Positions 18,510 through 27,932 of a stretch of 64,000 bases of DNA are shown piece by piece (within the stretch, counting starts at the first letter, position 1; every line of letters starts with the position of its first letter). Made by a program: the position numbers and the translations under genes. The stretch is from Alphaproteobacteria bacterium (GTDB lineage: Bacteria > Pseudomonadota > Alphaproteobacteria > JANQMY01), in NCBI GenBank assembly GCA_028289425.1, contig JANQPL010000017.1, positions 372,001 to 436,000 on the forward strand. Reading direction: 5' to 3'. Under the pieces are notes generated by a model, which ran no database searches, was not told the origin of the DNA, and saw nothing but the letters and a program-made list of their open reading frames with translations.

Positions 18510-19721
18510 TTATCCTTTGACGCACAGCACTTGTTTCAGCGTGTGCACCACTTCCACCAGGTCGGCTTGGGCTGCCATGACGGCATCGATGTCTTTGTAA
18601 GCCGCAGGCGTTTCATCAATGACGCTTGCGTCTTTCCGGCATTCGACGCCTTCCGTGGCACGCACATGGTCTTCCACCGTGAAGCGGCGTTTGGCTTCGG
18701 TCCGCGACATCACCCGGCCGGCTCCGTGGGAGCAGGAGGTGAAGGAGTGCGGGTTGCCTTTGCCGCGCACGATGAACGACCGTTCGCCCATGCTGCCCGG
18801 AATGATGCCGAGATCGCCCTCGCGGGCGCGCACGGCCCCTTTCCGGGTGACCCAAACGTTTTGGCCAAAGTGATGTTCCCGCTCCACATAGTTGTGGTGG
18901 CAGTTGATCGCCGTTTTGGCCGTTTTGAAGGGCGGCAGCAAACCGCGCATCACGTGAAGTGTGCGTTCCATCATGATCTCACGGTTCATGGCCGCAAACG
19001 CTTGGGCCCAGCCCACAGCTTCCACATATTCGTCGAACAATTCATCCTCGCCTTCGACGAAGTAGGACAAGTCTTTGTCCGGCAAATAGTGGTCGAGGAA
19101 GCGTTTCTCGATTCCGCGGCGCGCAAGTTCGATGAACATGCGTCCGATCAAGTTACCGATTCCCCGCGACCCGGAATGCAGCATCACCCACACGCGGTCC
19201 GCCTCATCGAGGCAGACTTCGAGAAAGTGGTTGCCGCCGCCCAGTGTACCGAGCTGTTCGAGCGATTTGGCTTTCTCCAACCGCGGATGTTTGGCGCGCA
19301 AATCTTCCAGCGATTGAGCCAATCCGCTTTCACGGAAGCGGTTCGAAGCGCGATCGGGAACATTGCCCCAATTGCCGCCACGACCGTTTCCGTGCGGAAC
19401 GGTTTTCTCGATCGCCGAACGCAAGGTCGCCAAACTGTCCGGCAATTGATCCGCCGTCAGCGTGGTTTGAGTGGCCATCATGCCGCAACCGATGTCCACG
19501 CCCACCGCGGCCGGAATGATTGCGCCTTTGGTCGCAATCACACTGCCGACGGTGGCGCCGCGTCCGAAATGAACGTCGGGCATCGCCGCCACATGGCTGT
19601 GGATGAAGGGCAAATCCGCAATGTTCTTTAATTGCGTTTTGGCACCGTCTTCCACGGGCACGCCGCGCGTCCACATTTTGATCAAGCCACGACCCGTTTC
19701 GATGACGTCGAACGTGCTCAT
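18510..19721 (-). CDS. rtcB: RNA-splicing ligase RtcB
   Basis: A 403-aa protein with all RtcB landmarks: VGVDIGCGM (metal-binding Asp and Cys), GGGNHFLE, HSGSRGIGN and SHGAGRVMSR, whose His is the guanylylated nucleophile. It joins 2',3'-cyclic phosphate or 3'-phosphate RNA ends to 5'-OH ends with GTP and Mn2+. TTAGGAG upstream fixes ATG 19721; the long upstream frame extension runs through a terminator hairpin and is not coding. No rtcA, archease or rtcR is adjacent. The leader region may regulate it (see 19787-20001). Confidence 0.93.
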   Translation of the reverse strand: MSTFDVIETGRGLIKMWTRGVPVEDGAKTQLKNIADLPFIHSHVAAMPDVHFGRGATVGSVIATKGAIIPAAVGVDIGCGMMATQTTLTADQLPDSLATLRSAIEKTVPHGNGRGGNWGNVPDRASNRFRESGLAQSLEDLRAKHPRLEKAKSLEQLGTLGGGNHFLEVCLDEADRVWVMLHSGSRGIGNLIGRMFIELARRGIEKRFLDHYLPDKDLSYFVEGEDELFDEYVEAVGWAQAFAAMNREIMMERTLHVMRGLLPPFKTAKTAINCHHNYVEREHHFGQNVWVTRKGAVRAREGDLGIIPGSMGERSFIVRGKGNPHSFTSCSHGAGRVMSRTEAKRRFTVEDHVRATEGVECRKDASVIDETPAAYKDIDAVMAAQADLVEVVHTLKQVLCVKG

Positions 19722-19786
19722 GGAACTCACTCCTAAGTCTATGTTGCCCGTCGATCGATCCGCAGCTCCGGGAGGGGCCGGACAAC

Positions 19787-19825
19787 AAAAAACCCCTCCC
19801 GCGGACATCGTGGGAGGGGTTTTTT
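19787..19825 (-). terminator. Strong bidirectional terminator hairpin upstream of rtcB
   Basis: Arms of 14 bp (19787-19800 and 19812-19825) pair perfectly around an 11-nt loop. The stem is CCCCTCCC/GGGAGGGG flanked by A and T runs, so a T-run follows the stem on both strands. No plus-strand gene reads into it, so it most likely ends a minus-strand transcript starting near 20001, or works as an attenuator 65 bp before rtcB. Confidence 0.8.
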
Positions 19826-20001
19826 TGGTAAAGCCCGATGGGGTGATTACACCGTCATAGGCTCGGGTCCCTCCCGATTCTGCATGGATTCCGATCGCCT
19901 TCAGGCTGCGATAACGCGCCCGGCACTTGGTATCCAAATATCTTCTGCAATCTGTCTTGCATCGAAAGGTTCCAAACAAACGTCGGCCCATTGCCGAATG
20001 G
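19787..20001 (-). ncRNA. Candidate small RNA or attenuated rtcB leader
   Basis: The unit is bounded by a promoter (boxes at 20031-20036 and 20008-20013) and the terminator at 19787-19825, giving a transcript of about 215 nt. No open reading frame with a ribosome site lies inside. I do not recognise the RNA family. Read-through would extend into rtcB, and I see no separate promoter between the terminator and rtcB. Confidence 0.5.
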
Positions 20002-20007
20002 GCGCGG

Positions 20008-20036
20008 ACTATGATGCCGCTGTGTAAACTTGTCAA
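20008..20036 (-). promoter_or_regulatory. Sigma-70-type promoter reading toward rtcB
   Basis: On the minus strand a perfect TTGACA (-35, 20031-20036) is followed by a 17-bp spacer and CATAGT (-10, 20008-20013, four of six matches to TATAAT). Transcription would start near 20001 and run leftward. Confidence 0.6.
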
Positions 20037-20071
20037 CACCGAAAATGTCTTTGTGGGGAAGAAATTTCAAC

Positions 20072-20164
20072 CGTCATCCTCGCGCAAGCGAGGATCCAGT
20101 AACCAATGTTTTTTGTGATCCGATGAATCCCCGAATACTGGATCCCCTCTTTCGAGGGGATGAC
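20072..20164. repeat. REP-like inverted repeat with GTCATCC/GGATGAC ends
   Basis: The element starts CGTCATCCTCGCG and ends AGGGGATGAC. It contains two hairpins, CCTCGC/GCGAGG and CCCCTC/GAGGGG, and a GGATCCAGT/ACTGGATCC inverted pair around an AT-rich centre. Similar elements lie at 22537, 25258 and 30205. Confidence 0.75.
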
Positions 20165-20243
20165 AATTAGAGATTAGTCGGACTTTCAAACTGGCCACTA
20201 ACTGAGCTATCCTCCTGTCATAACAAAACAAAGGGAGGAACCG

Positions 20244-20651
20244 ATGGCCGTCACAGGGCAATGCCTTTGCGGGCAGGTGAAATATGAAATGCAAAACGCG
20301 CCGGCCATGACGGGCGTGTGTCATTGCAAGAACTGCCAAAGACAAGCGGGTTCTGCGTTTTCAACACTTGCCGGTGTGCCGAAGGCTGAATTCAAATTCA
20401 CGGCGGGCGAGCCAAAGCTCTACGAAGACAGCGACACCAAGAGCGGCAATACGGTACAGCGCTATTTCTGCGGCACGTGCGGCTCGCCGATTTACTCCGC
20501 CATTCCGGATCAACCGGATACCTTGTTTTTGAAAACCGGCACAATGGACGACACCGCCGGTTTCAAACCTATGTTCCATGTTTGGTGCTCGACGAAGCAA
20601 GACTGGGTACAACTTGACGAGGGCGTGCCCCAAATGGCGCAACAGACGTAG
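20244..20651 (+). CDS. GFA/CENP-V family zinc protein
   Basis: A 135-aa GFA-fold protein. Zinc ligands are visible as GQCLCG (residues 6-10), CHCKNC (about 28-33) and CGTCGSP (about 77). The family includes glutathione-dependent formaldehyde-activating enzyme, but most small stand-alone members have no proven activity. GGGAGG at 20232-20237 supports the start. It is followed by palindrome B and an SDR gene. I would call it GFA family without naming a substrate. Confidence 0.9.
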   Translation: MAVTGQCLCGQVKYEMQNAPAMTGVCHCKNCQRQAGSAFSTLAGVPKAEFKFTAGEPKLYEDSDTKSGNTVQRYFCGTCGSPIYSAIPDQPDTLFLKTGTMDDTAGFKPMFHVWCSTKQDWVQLDEGVPQMAQQT

Positions 20652-20667
20652 ATTCTAAAGGGACTCG

Positions 20668-20740
20668 ACCGTCCCACTCCCCCTTCCCAACCACCCCCAG
20701 GGTACCATGTCGGGTGGTTGGGAAGGGGGAGTGGGACGGT
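20668..20740. repeat. Long perfect hairpin with GGTACC-containing loop, copy B
   Basis: Arms at 20668-20696 and 20712-20740 are 29 bp exact reverse complements around a 15-nt loop containing GGTACC. It lies between two genes on the same strand. The arms resemble copy A, but differences in one arm are matched by complementary changes in the other. Confidence 0.9.
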
Positions 20741-20755
20741 TAAGCAATTCAAGCA

Positions 20756-21592
20756 ATGACAAATTATCTCGAAGACAAAGTTATCATCGTCACCGGCGCG
20801 GCCGGTGGATTTGGCCGGATCGTCAGTGAAAAAGCGGCCGCGCGGGGCGCCAAGTTGGTGTGCGCCGACATCAACGAAGAGGAGTTGGGCAACACGGTTT
20901 CCAACATCACGTCAGGCAATGGTGCGGCCACCGCGAAAGTTACCGACGTGACCGACCTTGAGCAGATGAAGGCGTTGGCGGCGCAGGCGGTGGAGCACTT
21001 CGGGCGCATCGACGTCATGGTCAACAACGCGGGCACCATGCCGCTCGCTTTTTTTGCCGACCACAAGGACGCAGCCACGGCATGGTCCCGCTGCATCGAC
21101 ATCAACATCAAAGGCGTCCTGCACGGCATCACCGCTGTTTACGACCAGATGATGGCGCAGGGCCAGGGGCATGTGGTGAACCTGTCGTCCATCTACGGTA
21201 ATTTCCCGGTGGTGGGGGCGGGGGTTTACGGGGCCACCAAGGCGGCGGTGAACTTCTTGTCCGAATCTCTGCGCGTGGAATCCCAAGGCAAGATCAAGGT
21301 GACCATCGTAAAGCCCACCGGCGTTCCGGCGACGGGCTTGTCGTCGGCCATCGTGAATGACCAAGCCGTCGTCGGCATACTTGGTCAGAACGCGGAAAGT
21401 TATTGGGCCAAAATGATGAGTGTCATTGGCGGGGAGGCCGACAAAGAACTGTCAGACCCCGATAGCGTGCAATACAGCGTATTGGATCCCGATCACCTGG
21501 CGGACCAGGTGATCTACGCGATCGACCAGCCCTGGGGCGTTTCCATCGGCGACATCACTGTGCGCGCATCTGGCGACGGCTACATATTATGA
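20756..21592 (+). CDS. Short-chain dehydrogenase/reductase
   Basis: A 278-aa classical SDR. It has the cofactor motif TGAAGGFG (TGxxxGxG) near residue 14, VCADIN with an Asp at the end of beta-2 favouring NAD(H), NNAG near 93, the catalytic Ser in NLSSIYG near 143 and YGATK (Tyr, Lys) near 157. It oxidises or reduces an unknown alcohol/ketone. Sixteen bases separate it from hairpin B, and the GNAT gene starts 13 bp after it, suggesting co-transcription. Confidence 0.9.
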   Translation: MTNYLEDKVIIVTGAAGGFGRIVSEKAAARGAKLVCADINEEELGNTVSNITSGNGAATAKVTDVTDLEQMKALAAQAVEHFGRIDVMVNNAGTMPLAFFADHKDAATAWSRCIDINIKGVLHGITAVYDQMMAQGQGHVVNLSSIYGNFPVVGAGVYGATKAAVNFLSESLRVESQGKIKVTIVKPTGVPATGLSSAIVNDQAVVGILGQNAESYWAKMMSVIGGEADKELSDPDSVQYSVLDPDHLADQVIYAIDQPWGVSIGDITVRASGDGYIL

Positions 21593-21605
21593 TCTGACGC
21601 CTGTC

Positions 21606-22082
21606 GTGCGCTACACCATCCGATCTTATCGGTCCGGCGATGCCGCAGCGATCGCGGACGTGTTTCGGCGATCCGTCGAGGGGGTTGGGCCGAAAGACTA
21701 TAGCGCCGATCAAGTTGCTGCCTGGGCGGGCAGGGCACCCGATGAAGCGGCCGTATCCAAGCGCTGTGAAGATGGTAGGGCAGTGCTCGTTGCTGTCGAT
21801 GAGGACGATGTCCCTTTCGCCTATATTGATCTGGAGTCGGACGGTCACTTGGACCACCTCTACTGTGCCCCGGAAGGCGTGGGGCAGGGGATCGCGTCGG
21901 CGCTTTACGAAGAACTCGAAATGATTGCGCGCGAGAAAGGATTTCGCCGCATTTACGTGGAAGCGAGCGAAGCCGCCAAACGCTTATTTCTGCGGCATGG
22001 GTTTACCGTGGTCACACGCCGCGACTTCGATGTCGCCGGCGTGCCCCTGCACAACTATGCGATGGAGAAAGAGTTGCGCTGA
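21606..22082 (+). CDS. GNAT family N-acetyltransferase
   Basis: A 158-aa GNAT-fold protein (MRYTIRSYRSGDAAAIADVF start) with beta-4 LDHLYCAPEGVGQGIASALYEELE. The acetyl-CoA-binding loop is EGVGQGIAS, where the usual RGxGxG arginine is replaced. It ends with ASEAAKRLFLRHGFTVV, typical of the YafP/ElaA-like branch. The start is GTG 21606, 13 bp after the SDR stop. The substrate is unknown. Confidence 0.85.
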   Translation: MRYTIRSYRSGDAAAIADVFRRSVEGVGPKDYSADQVAAWAGRAPDEAAVSKRCEDGRAVLVAVDEDDVPFAYIDLESDGHLDHLYCAPEGVGQGIASALYEELEMIAREKGFRRIYVEASEAAKRLFLRHGFTVVTRRDFDVAGVPLHNYAMEKELR

Positions 22083-22093
22083 CAATGTGCGCT

Positions 22094-22513
22094 CTACGGT
22101 TGTGTCGCCTCCGGAACGCATGGGTCCCCAAATTCGAACGTGAATGTGAGGCGGACATCTTCTTGAGGTAAACCCACGTCTCCAAAATCATTAGGTCGGT
22201 AGCATACCTTTTTGAGGTTGCTGATCGCAGCGTCATCAAACATGTCGGGTGGTTTGGAGTCTATGACCCTGATGTTTTTTGGCCGGCCGTCCTCGCCTAT
22301 TTCGAACTCGAGTTCGACGAAACCCTCAATGCATTGAGCAATTGCTTCTGCCGGAAAATTTGGTTCCGTCCTTATGATTGGTGTGCCAGGAGGTGGCGGG
22401 GCGAAGCAGGGTTTTTCAGAGTCGTTGTTTTGGCCCGCTCGCACTATGTCCGAGCAATGCAGTCCAGACGCCATCGCAGCGACGAAAGCAAAGAACAAAA
22501 CGAACTTCTTCAC
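22094..22513 (-). CDS. Secreted TonB C-terminal domain protein
   Basis: A 139-aa protein with an N-terminal signal peptide (about residues 1-25). It has the TonB C-terminal signature: a conserved YP-like region replaced by NFPAEAIAQCIEGFVELEFEIGEDGRPKNIRV split over two strands, then FDDAAISNLKKVCYRP. It lacks the Pro-rich spacer of true TonB, so it is likely a periplasmic TonB-CTD protein rather than the energy transducer. It is convergent with the GNAT gene, with 11 bp between stops. Confidence 0.8.
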   Translation of the reverse strand: MKKFVLFFAFVAAMASGLHCSDIVRAGQNNDSEKPCFAPPPPGTPIIRTEPNFPAEAIAQCIEGFVELEFEIGEDGRPKNIRVIDSKPPDMFDDAAISNLKKVCYRPNDFGDVGLPQEDVRLTFTFEFGDPCVPEATQP

Positions 22514-22536
22514 GGTGCTTGCAACTCGCTCTTCAT

Positions 22537-22652
22537 GTCATCCCTGCGAAGGCAGGGATCCATAAACACCATAGTTTAAAGCAAAAGCACAGGGGATATG
22601 GATCCCAGATCTACGCTGCACCATCAAGATGATGCAGCGCGTCTGGGATGAC
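22537..22652. repeat. REP-like inverted repeat
   Basis: Opens with GTCATCCCTGCGAAGGCAGGGATCC and closes with GTCTGGGATGAC-type sequence (pieces of the same family as 20072). Small hairpins CCCTGC/GCAGGG and GCTGCA/TGCAGC are inside. It fills the gap between the TonB-CTD gene start and the 3' end of the next minus-strand gene. Confidence 0.7.
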
Positions 22653-22661
22653 AACAGCACA

Positions 22662-23762
<1,101 letters not shown>

Positions 23763-23792
23763 CTACGTCAACAATCACATAGAGGATGCGCC

Positions 23793-25235
23793 ATGGCTAC
23801 CTTCAAGGAATTCGGGAATTGCGATGCCGTCGGCTTGGCCGAGCTGGTCGCCCAGAAAGACGTGAAGCCTGAGGAGCTTTTGGAAGCGGCCATCGAGCGG
23901 GTCGAAGCCGTCAACCCCAAACTCAATGCGGTGACGGCAACTATGTATGACGAGGCGCGCGCAACCATAGAGGCGGGTCCGCCCGAAGGCCCGTTCAAGG
24001 GCGTGCCCTATTTGCTCAAAGATCTTTATGCGGATTATGCGGGCTTTCCCACCACCAACGGGTCGAGCCTCTATGACGGCGTTATTCCCGACCACAATAC
24101 AACACTGGTAGATCGGCTGCGCGGCTCCGGCCTTGTGGTGTTCGGCAAAACCAACACGCCCGAATTTGGCCTGACGGTCACCACGGAACCGCGCCGGCTG
24201 GGGCCGTGCCGCAGCCCCTGGAACACAGATCACTCCAGCGGCGGGTCGAGCGGCGGTGCGTCGTCGGCGGTGGGCGCGCGCATAGTGCCCGCCGCCCATG
24301 CGTCCGACGGCGGCGGGTCGATCCGCATACCGGCGGCTTGCGGCGGCGTGTTCGGCATGAAGCCAAGCCGTGGCCGGATTTCACTCGGGCCGGATATGGG
24401 CGAAGGCTGGGCGGGTATGAGCATGCAGCACGCGGTCAGCATCTCCATCCGCGACAGCGCCGCTTTGCTGGATGTGGTGGCCGGCCCGGCACCGGGGGAT
24501 CCCTACTATCTGGAAAAACCGTCCACGCCATTCGCGAAAGAGGTCGGCGAAGACCCCGGCACCTTACGCATCGGCTTTTCGGCGGTGTCGCCCTTTGGCG
24601 GCCCGGTAGATCCCGAATGTGTGACGGCCGTGCAAAACGCCGCCAAGCTCTGCGAAGGATTAGGCCACAAGGTGGAAGAAGCGGCGCCAACCTATGACAA
24701 TGAATTGATGCGCGCGTCGGCGGGGACCATCATACAGGCGAGCACAGCTTCCGCTCTCGATGCCGCCAAGGCATTTCTCGGCCGTGACGTCGAAGAGAAA
24801 GACGTGGAATTCAACACTTGGCTCATGGGCAAGGCAGGACGCGGCACCCCTGCGGCGGACTACGCCACGGCTGTGCGCAACATTCATGTCACAAGCCGCC
24901 AGGTGGCGAAATTTTTTGAAACCTATGACGTATTGATCATGCCGGTGCTTGCCAAACCGCCGGTGCCCATCGGTTACATCGATATGAACAGTGGCGATGT
25001 GAGCACCTATGTGAGCCGTCTGTTCGAATACTCGCCCTTCTGCCAAATGGCTAACGCAACAGGACAACCTGCCATGTCTGTGCCGCTGCACTGGACGCCG
25101 GACGGTCTGCCGGTGGGTGTTCAGTTCGTGGGCAGATATGCAGCCGAAGCAACCCTGTTCCGCGTGGCGGCTCAGCTGGAGCAAGCGCAGCCTTGGAAAG
25201 ACAAGAAACCACCGGTTTGCGCGGACGCGGTGTAG
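23793..25235 (+). CDS. Amidase (amidase signature family)
   Basis: A 480-aa protein with the complete Ser-cisSer-Lys machinery: Lys76 in PYLLKDL, cis-Ser in GGSSGG (150-155) and nucleophile Ser176 in SDGGGSIRIPA. It closes with ATGQPAMSVPLHWTPDGLPVG. The family hydrolyses amides, from aryl amides to the GatA reaction; there is no gatB/gatC nearby, so a catabolic amidase or nylon-oligomer-type hydrolase is more likely. It is the first gene after a divergent promoter region shared with the nitronate-type enzyme. Confidence 0.9.
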   Translation: MATFKEFGNCDAVGLAELVAQKDVKPEELLEAAIERVEAVNPKLNAVTATMYDEARATIEAGPPEGPFKGVPYLLKDLYADYAGFPTTNGSSLYDGVIPDHNTTLVDRLRGSGLVVFGKTNTPEFGLTVTTEPRRLGPCRSPWNTDHSSGGSSGGASSAVGARIVPAAHASDGGGSIRIPAACGGVFGMKPSRGRISLGPDMGEGWAGMSMQHAVSISIRDSAALLDVVAGPAPGDPYYLEKPSTPFAKEVGEDPGTLRIGFSAVSPFGGPVDPECVTAVQNAAKLCEGLGHKVEEAAPTYDNELMRASAGTIIQASTASALDAAKAFLGRDVEEKDVEFNTWLMGKAGRGTPAADYATAVRNIHVTSRQVAKFFETYDVLIMPVLAKPPVPIGYIDMNSGDVSTYVSRLFEYSPFCQMANATGQPAMSVPLHWTPDGLPVGVQFVGRYAAEATLFRVAAQLEQAQPWKDKKPPVCADAV

Positions 25236-25257
25236 GTACAGCGTTTTTTATTGAGGC

Positions 25258-25354
25258 GTCATGCCAGGGCTTGTCCCTGGCATCCAGGGCAACTTGTCTC
25301 AACATTTGCGGCCCTAGATCCCAAGAACTCGCTATCGCTCGCCTTGGGATGATG
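25258..25354. repeat. REP-like inverted repeat
   Basis: Begins GTCATGCCAGGGC with the hairpin GCCAGGG/CCCTGGC, and ends CCTTGGGATGATG with hairpin ATCCCAAG/CTTGGGAT. The arrangement matches the other GTCATN elements of the window. Confidence 0.7.
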
Positions 25355-25832
25355 TAAGAGGAATTGGATCGCTTGTCGTAAAAAATTCAATATACGGACG
25401 AAGTAAAAAGTTCAGAGAAATGAAAAAAACACTTGGCGCATGCGTTCGACTGTGTTACGCGTCTCACCTGCCACCAATGGCACAACAGCAACGCGGAAAA
25501 ACCGAATGACGAATGGTTTTAAACACACAGCAGATCACAAAGATTACGTGATGATGCTGATCCGCGCTTGGCTCGATCATCCTACGTGTTCCTAAAGAAC
25601 ACCGTCTGAGATCCGGCCCGGCCCGGATCAGCTCTCAAAAACACTAGATTTTCATTGGGATTAAGCCGTTAGGGGTGCTCGCACACCCTCGAAAGCCAAT
25701 CCCGCCGACAGGAAGCGTTTCCAGGAAAAGTGGATACCGGTTTTCCGTCAGGAAACGCGTTCAAACAAAGGCTTAGAGCACTTCCGTGGTGTGTGAAGAC
25801 CCGGAGGTGTCCTGAGAAAAACGGTTGGAACG
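25355..25832. other. Long leader region before the AAA+ gene, with conserved-type intergenic palindrome
   Basis: No gene is seen in this 478-base stretch. It is locally AT-rich around 25380-25430. At 25711-25780 lies a nested palindrome: GCGTTTCC/GGAAACGC (25715-25722 and 25751-25758) enclosing GGAAAA/TTTTCC (25724-25729 and 25741-25746), ending CAAAGGCTTAGAGCA. From memory, very similar intergenic elements are scattered in Rhizobiales genomes. Confidence 0.6.
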
Positions 25833-27929
25833 ATGAGCAGTTCTTTCAGCCGCAGGACGATTGCGCTTTACCTGCAGCGTCTCGTCCAGCGCACACGCCA
25901 CGATACGCCCGCAGCGGACCTGATCTTCGATTGGTTCGTCGACAATGGCGCGTTCGTGGATATCGACATTTATGTACCATCGGAGGAAGGCGATGCAGAC
26001 GATGACAAAACGAAAAGTCTATTTCGGGCTAAGAAAGGCGTCCGCGTGCGCCGGCGGCGTCATGGAGTCCTGCCAAAAACTTGGCGTGCCCTGGAATCAG
26101 AATTGGGTGCGCGGCTTCACGACACTCGGTCCGTGGTCACGGGTCAATGGGAAGACAATCTCGTGGCGCTCGGCGGCGCATTGGGCTTGGACGATGTTGA
26201 ACAAAGCGTTTTCGATTTCGCGGTACGGGTCTACTCGGAAGATCCGTTCGAGGATCTGTGCGATGATTTGATCCGCAAACGGTATATCTCCAGCAACGCG
26301 CTGACGGCGCTGTGCCTGGGATATACGGAAACGCAAATCGTCGAGGCTTTGCGCGGACCCCATTTGATCCCGTGCGGCTTGATCGACCCGGGTACCAACA
26401 GCGACTACTTCGGCTATGCCTATCGCCCCGGCTATGACGTGCATCATGCGCTTCTGCCGCCCCATGAAGGGCTGTCGGCCATCGAAGCAGCGCTGTTGGG
26501 CCCTAATCTCTTGGCTGAATTGCTTTGGCAAGATTTCGAGCATTTGGGCCGCCAGCGGGATCTCGCGCGAGATCTGTTGGCAGGGGCTGCCCGGGCCGGC
26601 GCCCGTGGGGTCAACATCCTGCTCTACGGCGCGCCCGGTACGGGAAAAACGGAGTTTGCCAAAGCGCTGGCTGCACAAGGCGGCTTCGAACTGCACGCAG
26701 TGGGGGAATCCACCAAAAGCAACTCGGAGCCTGACCGCAGACAACGCCTGCAAGCTCTGTTGCTCGGTCAGCAATTGGCACGGTTCAGATCGGACAAAGT
26801 GTTTCTGTTCGACGAAATGGAAGACTTTATCCAGCCGCGCGGTTTCGGCCGCCGGGCCGGGTCCAAAGTGTTCGTGAACCGTTTGTTCGAGCACAACCCG
26901 GCACCGGTGATCTGGGCGACCAATGACGTGTCATTGGTAGATCCAGCCTATCTCAGGCGGATGAGCTTGATCGTCGAAATGAAAGTCCCGCCGGTTTCCG
27001 TACGGACGAAAATTTTGACGCGGCTCGCCGACAAAGAAGGCATGGCGCTCTCGCAAGCGGATATAGACCGCATGGCACGACAGCACGCCACGTCACCGGG
27101 CTTGATGGCGACCGCTTTGCGGTCCGCCCATCTTGCCCATGGCAATGCAGACGACGTGGAGCTGGTGGTGCAGGGGCTTGCCCGGGTTGTGGACGGCAAG
27201 CCCGCCGCACCACGCCGGGATGAGCCGGCGCCGTTCATGCCGGCGCTCGTCAATGGCGACCAAGACATGGTGGCTTTGGGGGACCGGCTGGCCGACCCGT
27301 CCGTGCCGTCCGACTTTTCCCTATGCCTCTATGGGGCGCCGGGAACGGGCAAGACGGCCTATGTGCGCCATATCGCCCGGGCCATGGGCCTTGAGGTGAT
27401 GCAGCGTCGTGCGTCGGATTTGTTGTCCCCGTGGGTCGGCGAAAGCGAAGCAAATATTGCACGCGCCTTCGCCGATGCGGCCGAAGCGGGCCAGTTCCTG
27501 GTGATCGATGAAGCAGACAGCCTGCTCTTCGATCGCCGGGGTGCCACCCGCAGTTGGGAAGTGGCGCAGGTGAATGAAATGCTGACCTGGATGGAAAGCC
27601 ATCCCACACCGTTTGCCTGCACCACCAATTTGATGGAGCAGTTGGACCAGGCATCGCTCCGGCGGTTCACGTTCAAAGTGAAGTTTGACTATTTGAACGC
27701 GGAACAGGTGGCGGTGGCCTTCCGGCACTTCTTCGGGCTCGACGCGCCAACAGGCTTCGCGGGCGATGTGCAACTGGTGCCGGGCGACTTCGCGGTGGTG
27801 AAACGCAAGCTGCGCTATCGGCTGGGCGATGTGTCGCCTGACGAAATCGCTGCCGAACTGCGCGCCGAAATGGACGCCCGCCCGGGCCACAAAAACCCGA
27901 TCGGCTTCGGTAGCCGGTTGAACAAATAG
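25833..27929 (+). CDS. Tandem AAA+ ATPase of unknown function
   Basis: A 698-aa protein with an N-terminal helical region (about 1-240) and two AAA+ modules. The first has Walker A GAPGTGKT near 266 and Walker B VFLFDEMEDF near 328. The second has Walker A GAPGTGKT near 500, pore-loop-like SPWVGESE, and Walker B FLVIDEADSLLF near 556. The arrangement resembles Cdc48/FtsH-type remodellers, but the N domain is not one I recognise and no protease, ubiquitin-like or phage gene is adjacent. It appears monocistronic with a long upstream region. A role as a protein unfoldase is inference only. Confidence 0.8.
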   Translation: MSSSFSRRTIALYLQRLVQRTRHDTPAADLIFDWFVDNGAFVDIDIYVPSEEGDADDDKTKSLFRAKKGVRVRRRRHGVLPKTWRALESELGARLHDTRSVVTGQWEDNLVALGGALGLDDVEQSVFDFAVRVYSEDPFEDLCDDLIRKRYISSNALTALCLGYTETQIVEALRGPHLIPCGLIDPGTNSDYFGYAYRPGYDVHHALLPPHEGLSAIEAALLGPNLLAELLWQDFEHLGRQRDLARDLLAGAARAGARGVNILLYGAPGTGKTEFAKALAAQGGFELHAVGESTKSNSEPDRRQRLQALLLGQQLARFRSDKVFLFDEMEDFIQPRGFGRRAGSKVFVNRLFEHNPAPVIWATNDVSLVDPAYLRRMSLIVEMKVPPVSVRTKILTRLADKEGMALSQADIDRMARQHATSPGLMATALRSAHLAHGNADDVELVVQGLARVVDGKPAAPRRDEPAPFMPALVNGDQDMVALGDRLADPSVPSDFSLCLYGAPGTGKTAYVRHIARAMGLEVMQRRASDLLSPWVGESEANIARAFADAAEAGQFLVIDEADSLLFDRRGATRSWEVAQVNEMLTWMESHPTPFACTTNLMEQLDQASLRRFTFKVKFDYLNAEQVAVAFRHFFGLDAPTGFAGDVQLVPGDFAVVKRKLRYRLGDVSPDEIAAELRAEMDARPGHKNPIGFGSRLNK

Positions 27930-27932
27930 CGA

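Noticed and set aside
18174-19631. 485-codon open frame on the plus strand across rtcB
   Set aside because: It is antisense to rtcB and MOSC_N, which have all catalytic motifs; the frame carries no domain and no ribosome site.
19722-20039. N-terminal extension of rtcB to 20039
   Set aside because: It would run through a 14-bp terminator hairpin, and RtcB proteins start at the ATG 19721 equivalent.
25730-26005. Short plus-strand frame upstream of the AAA+ gene
   Set aside because: It overlaps a repeat element and the start of the AAA+ gene in another frame, and has no domain.
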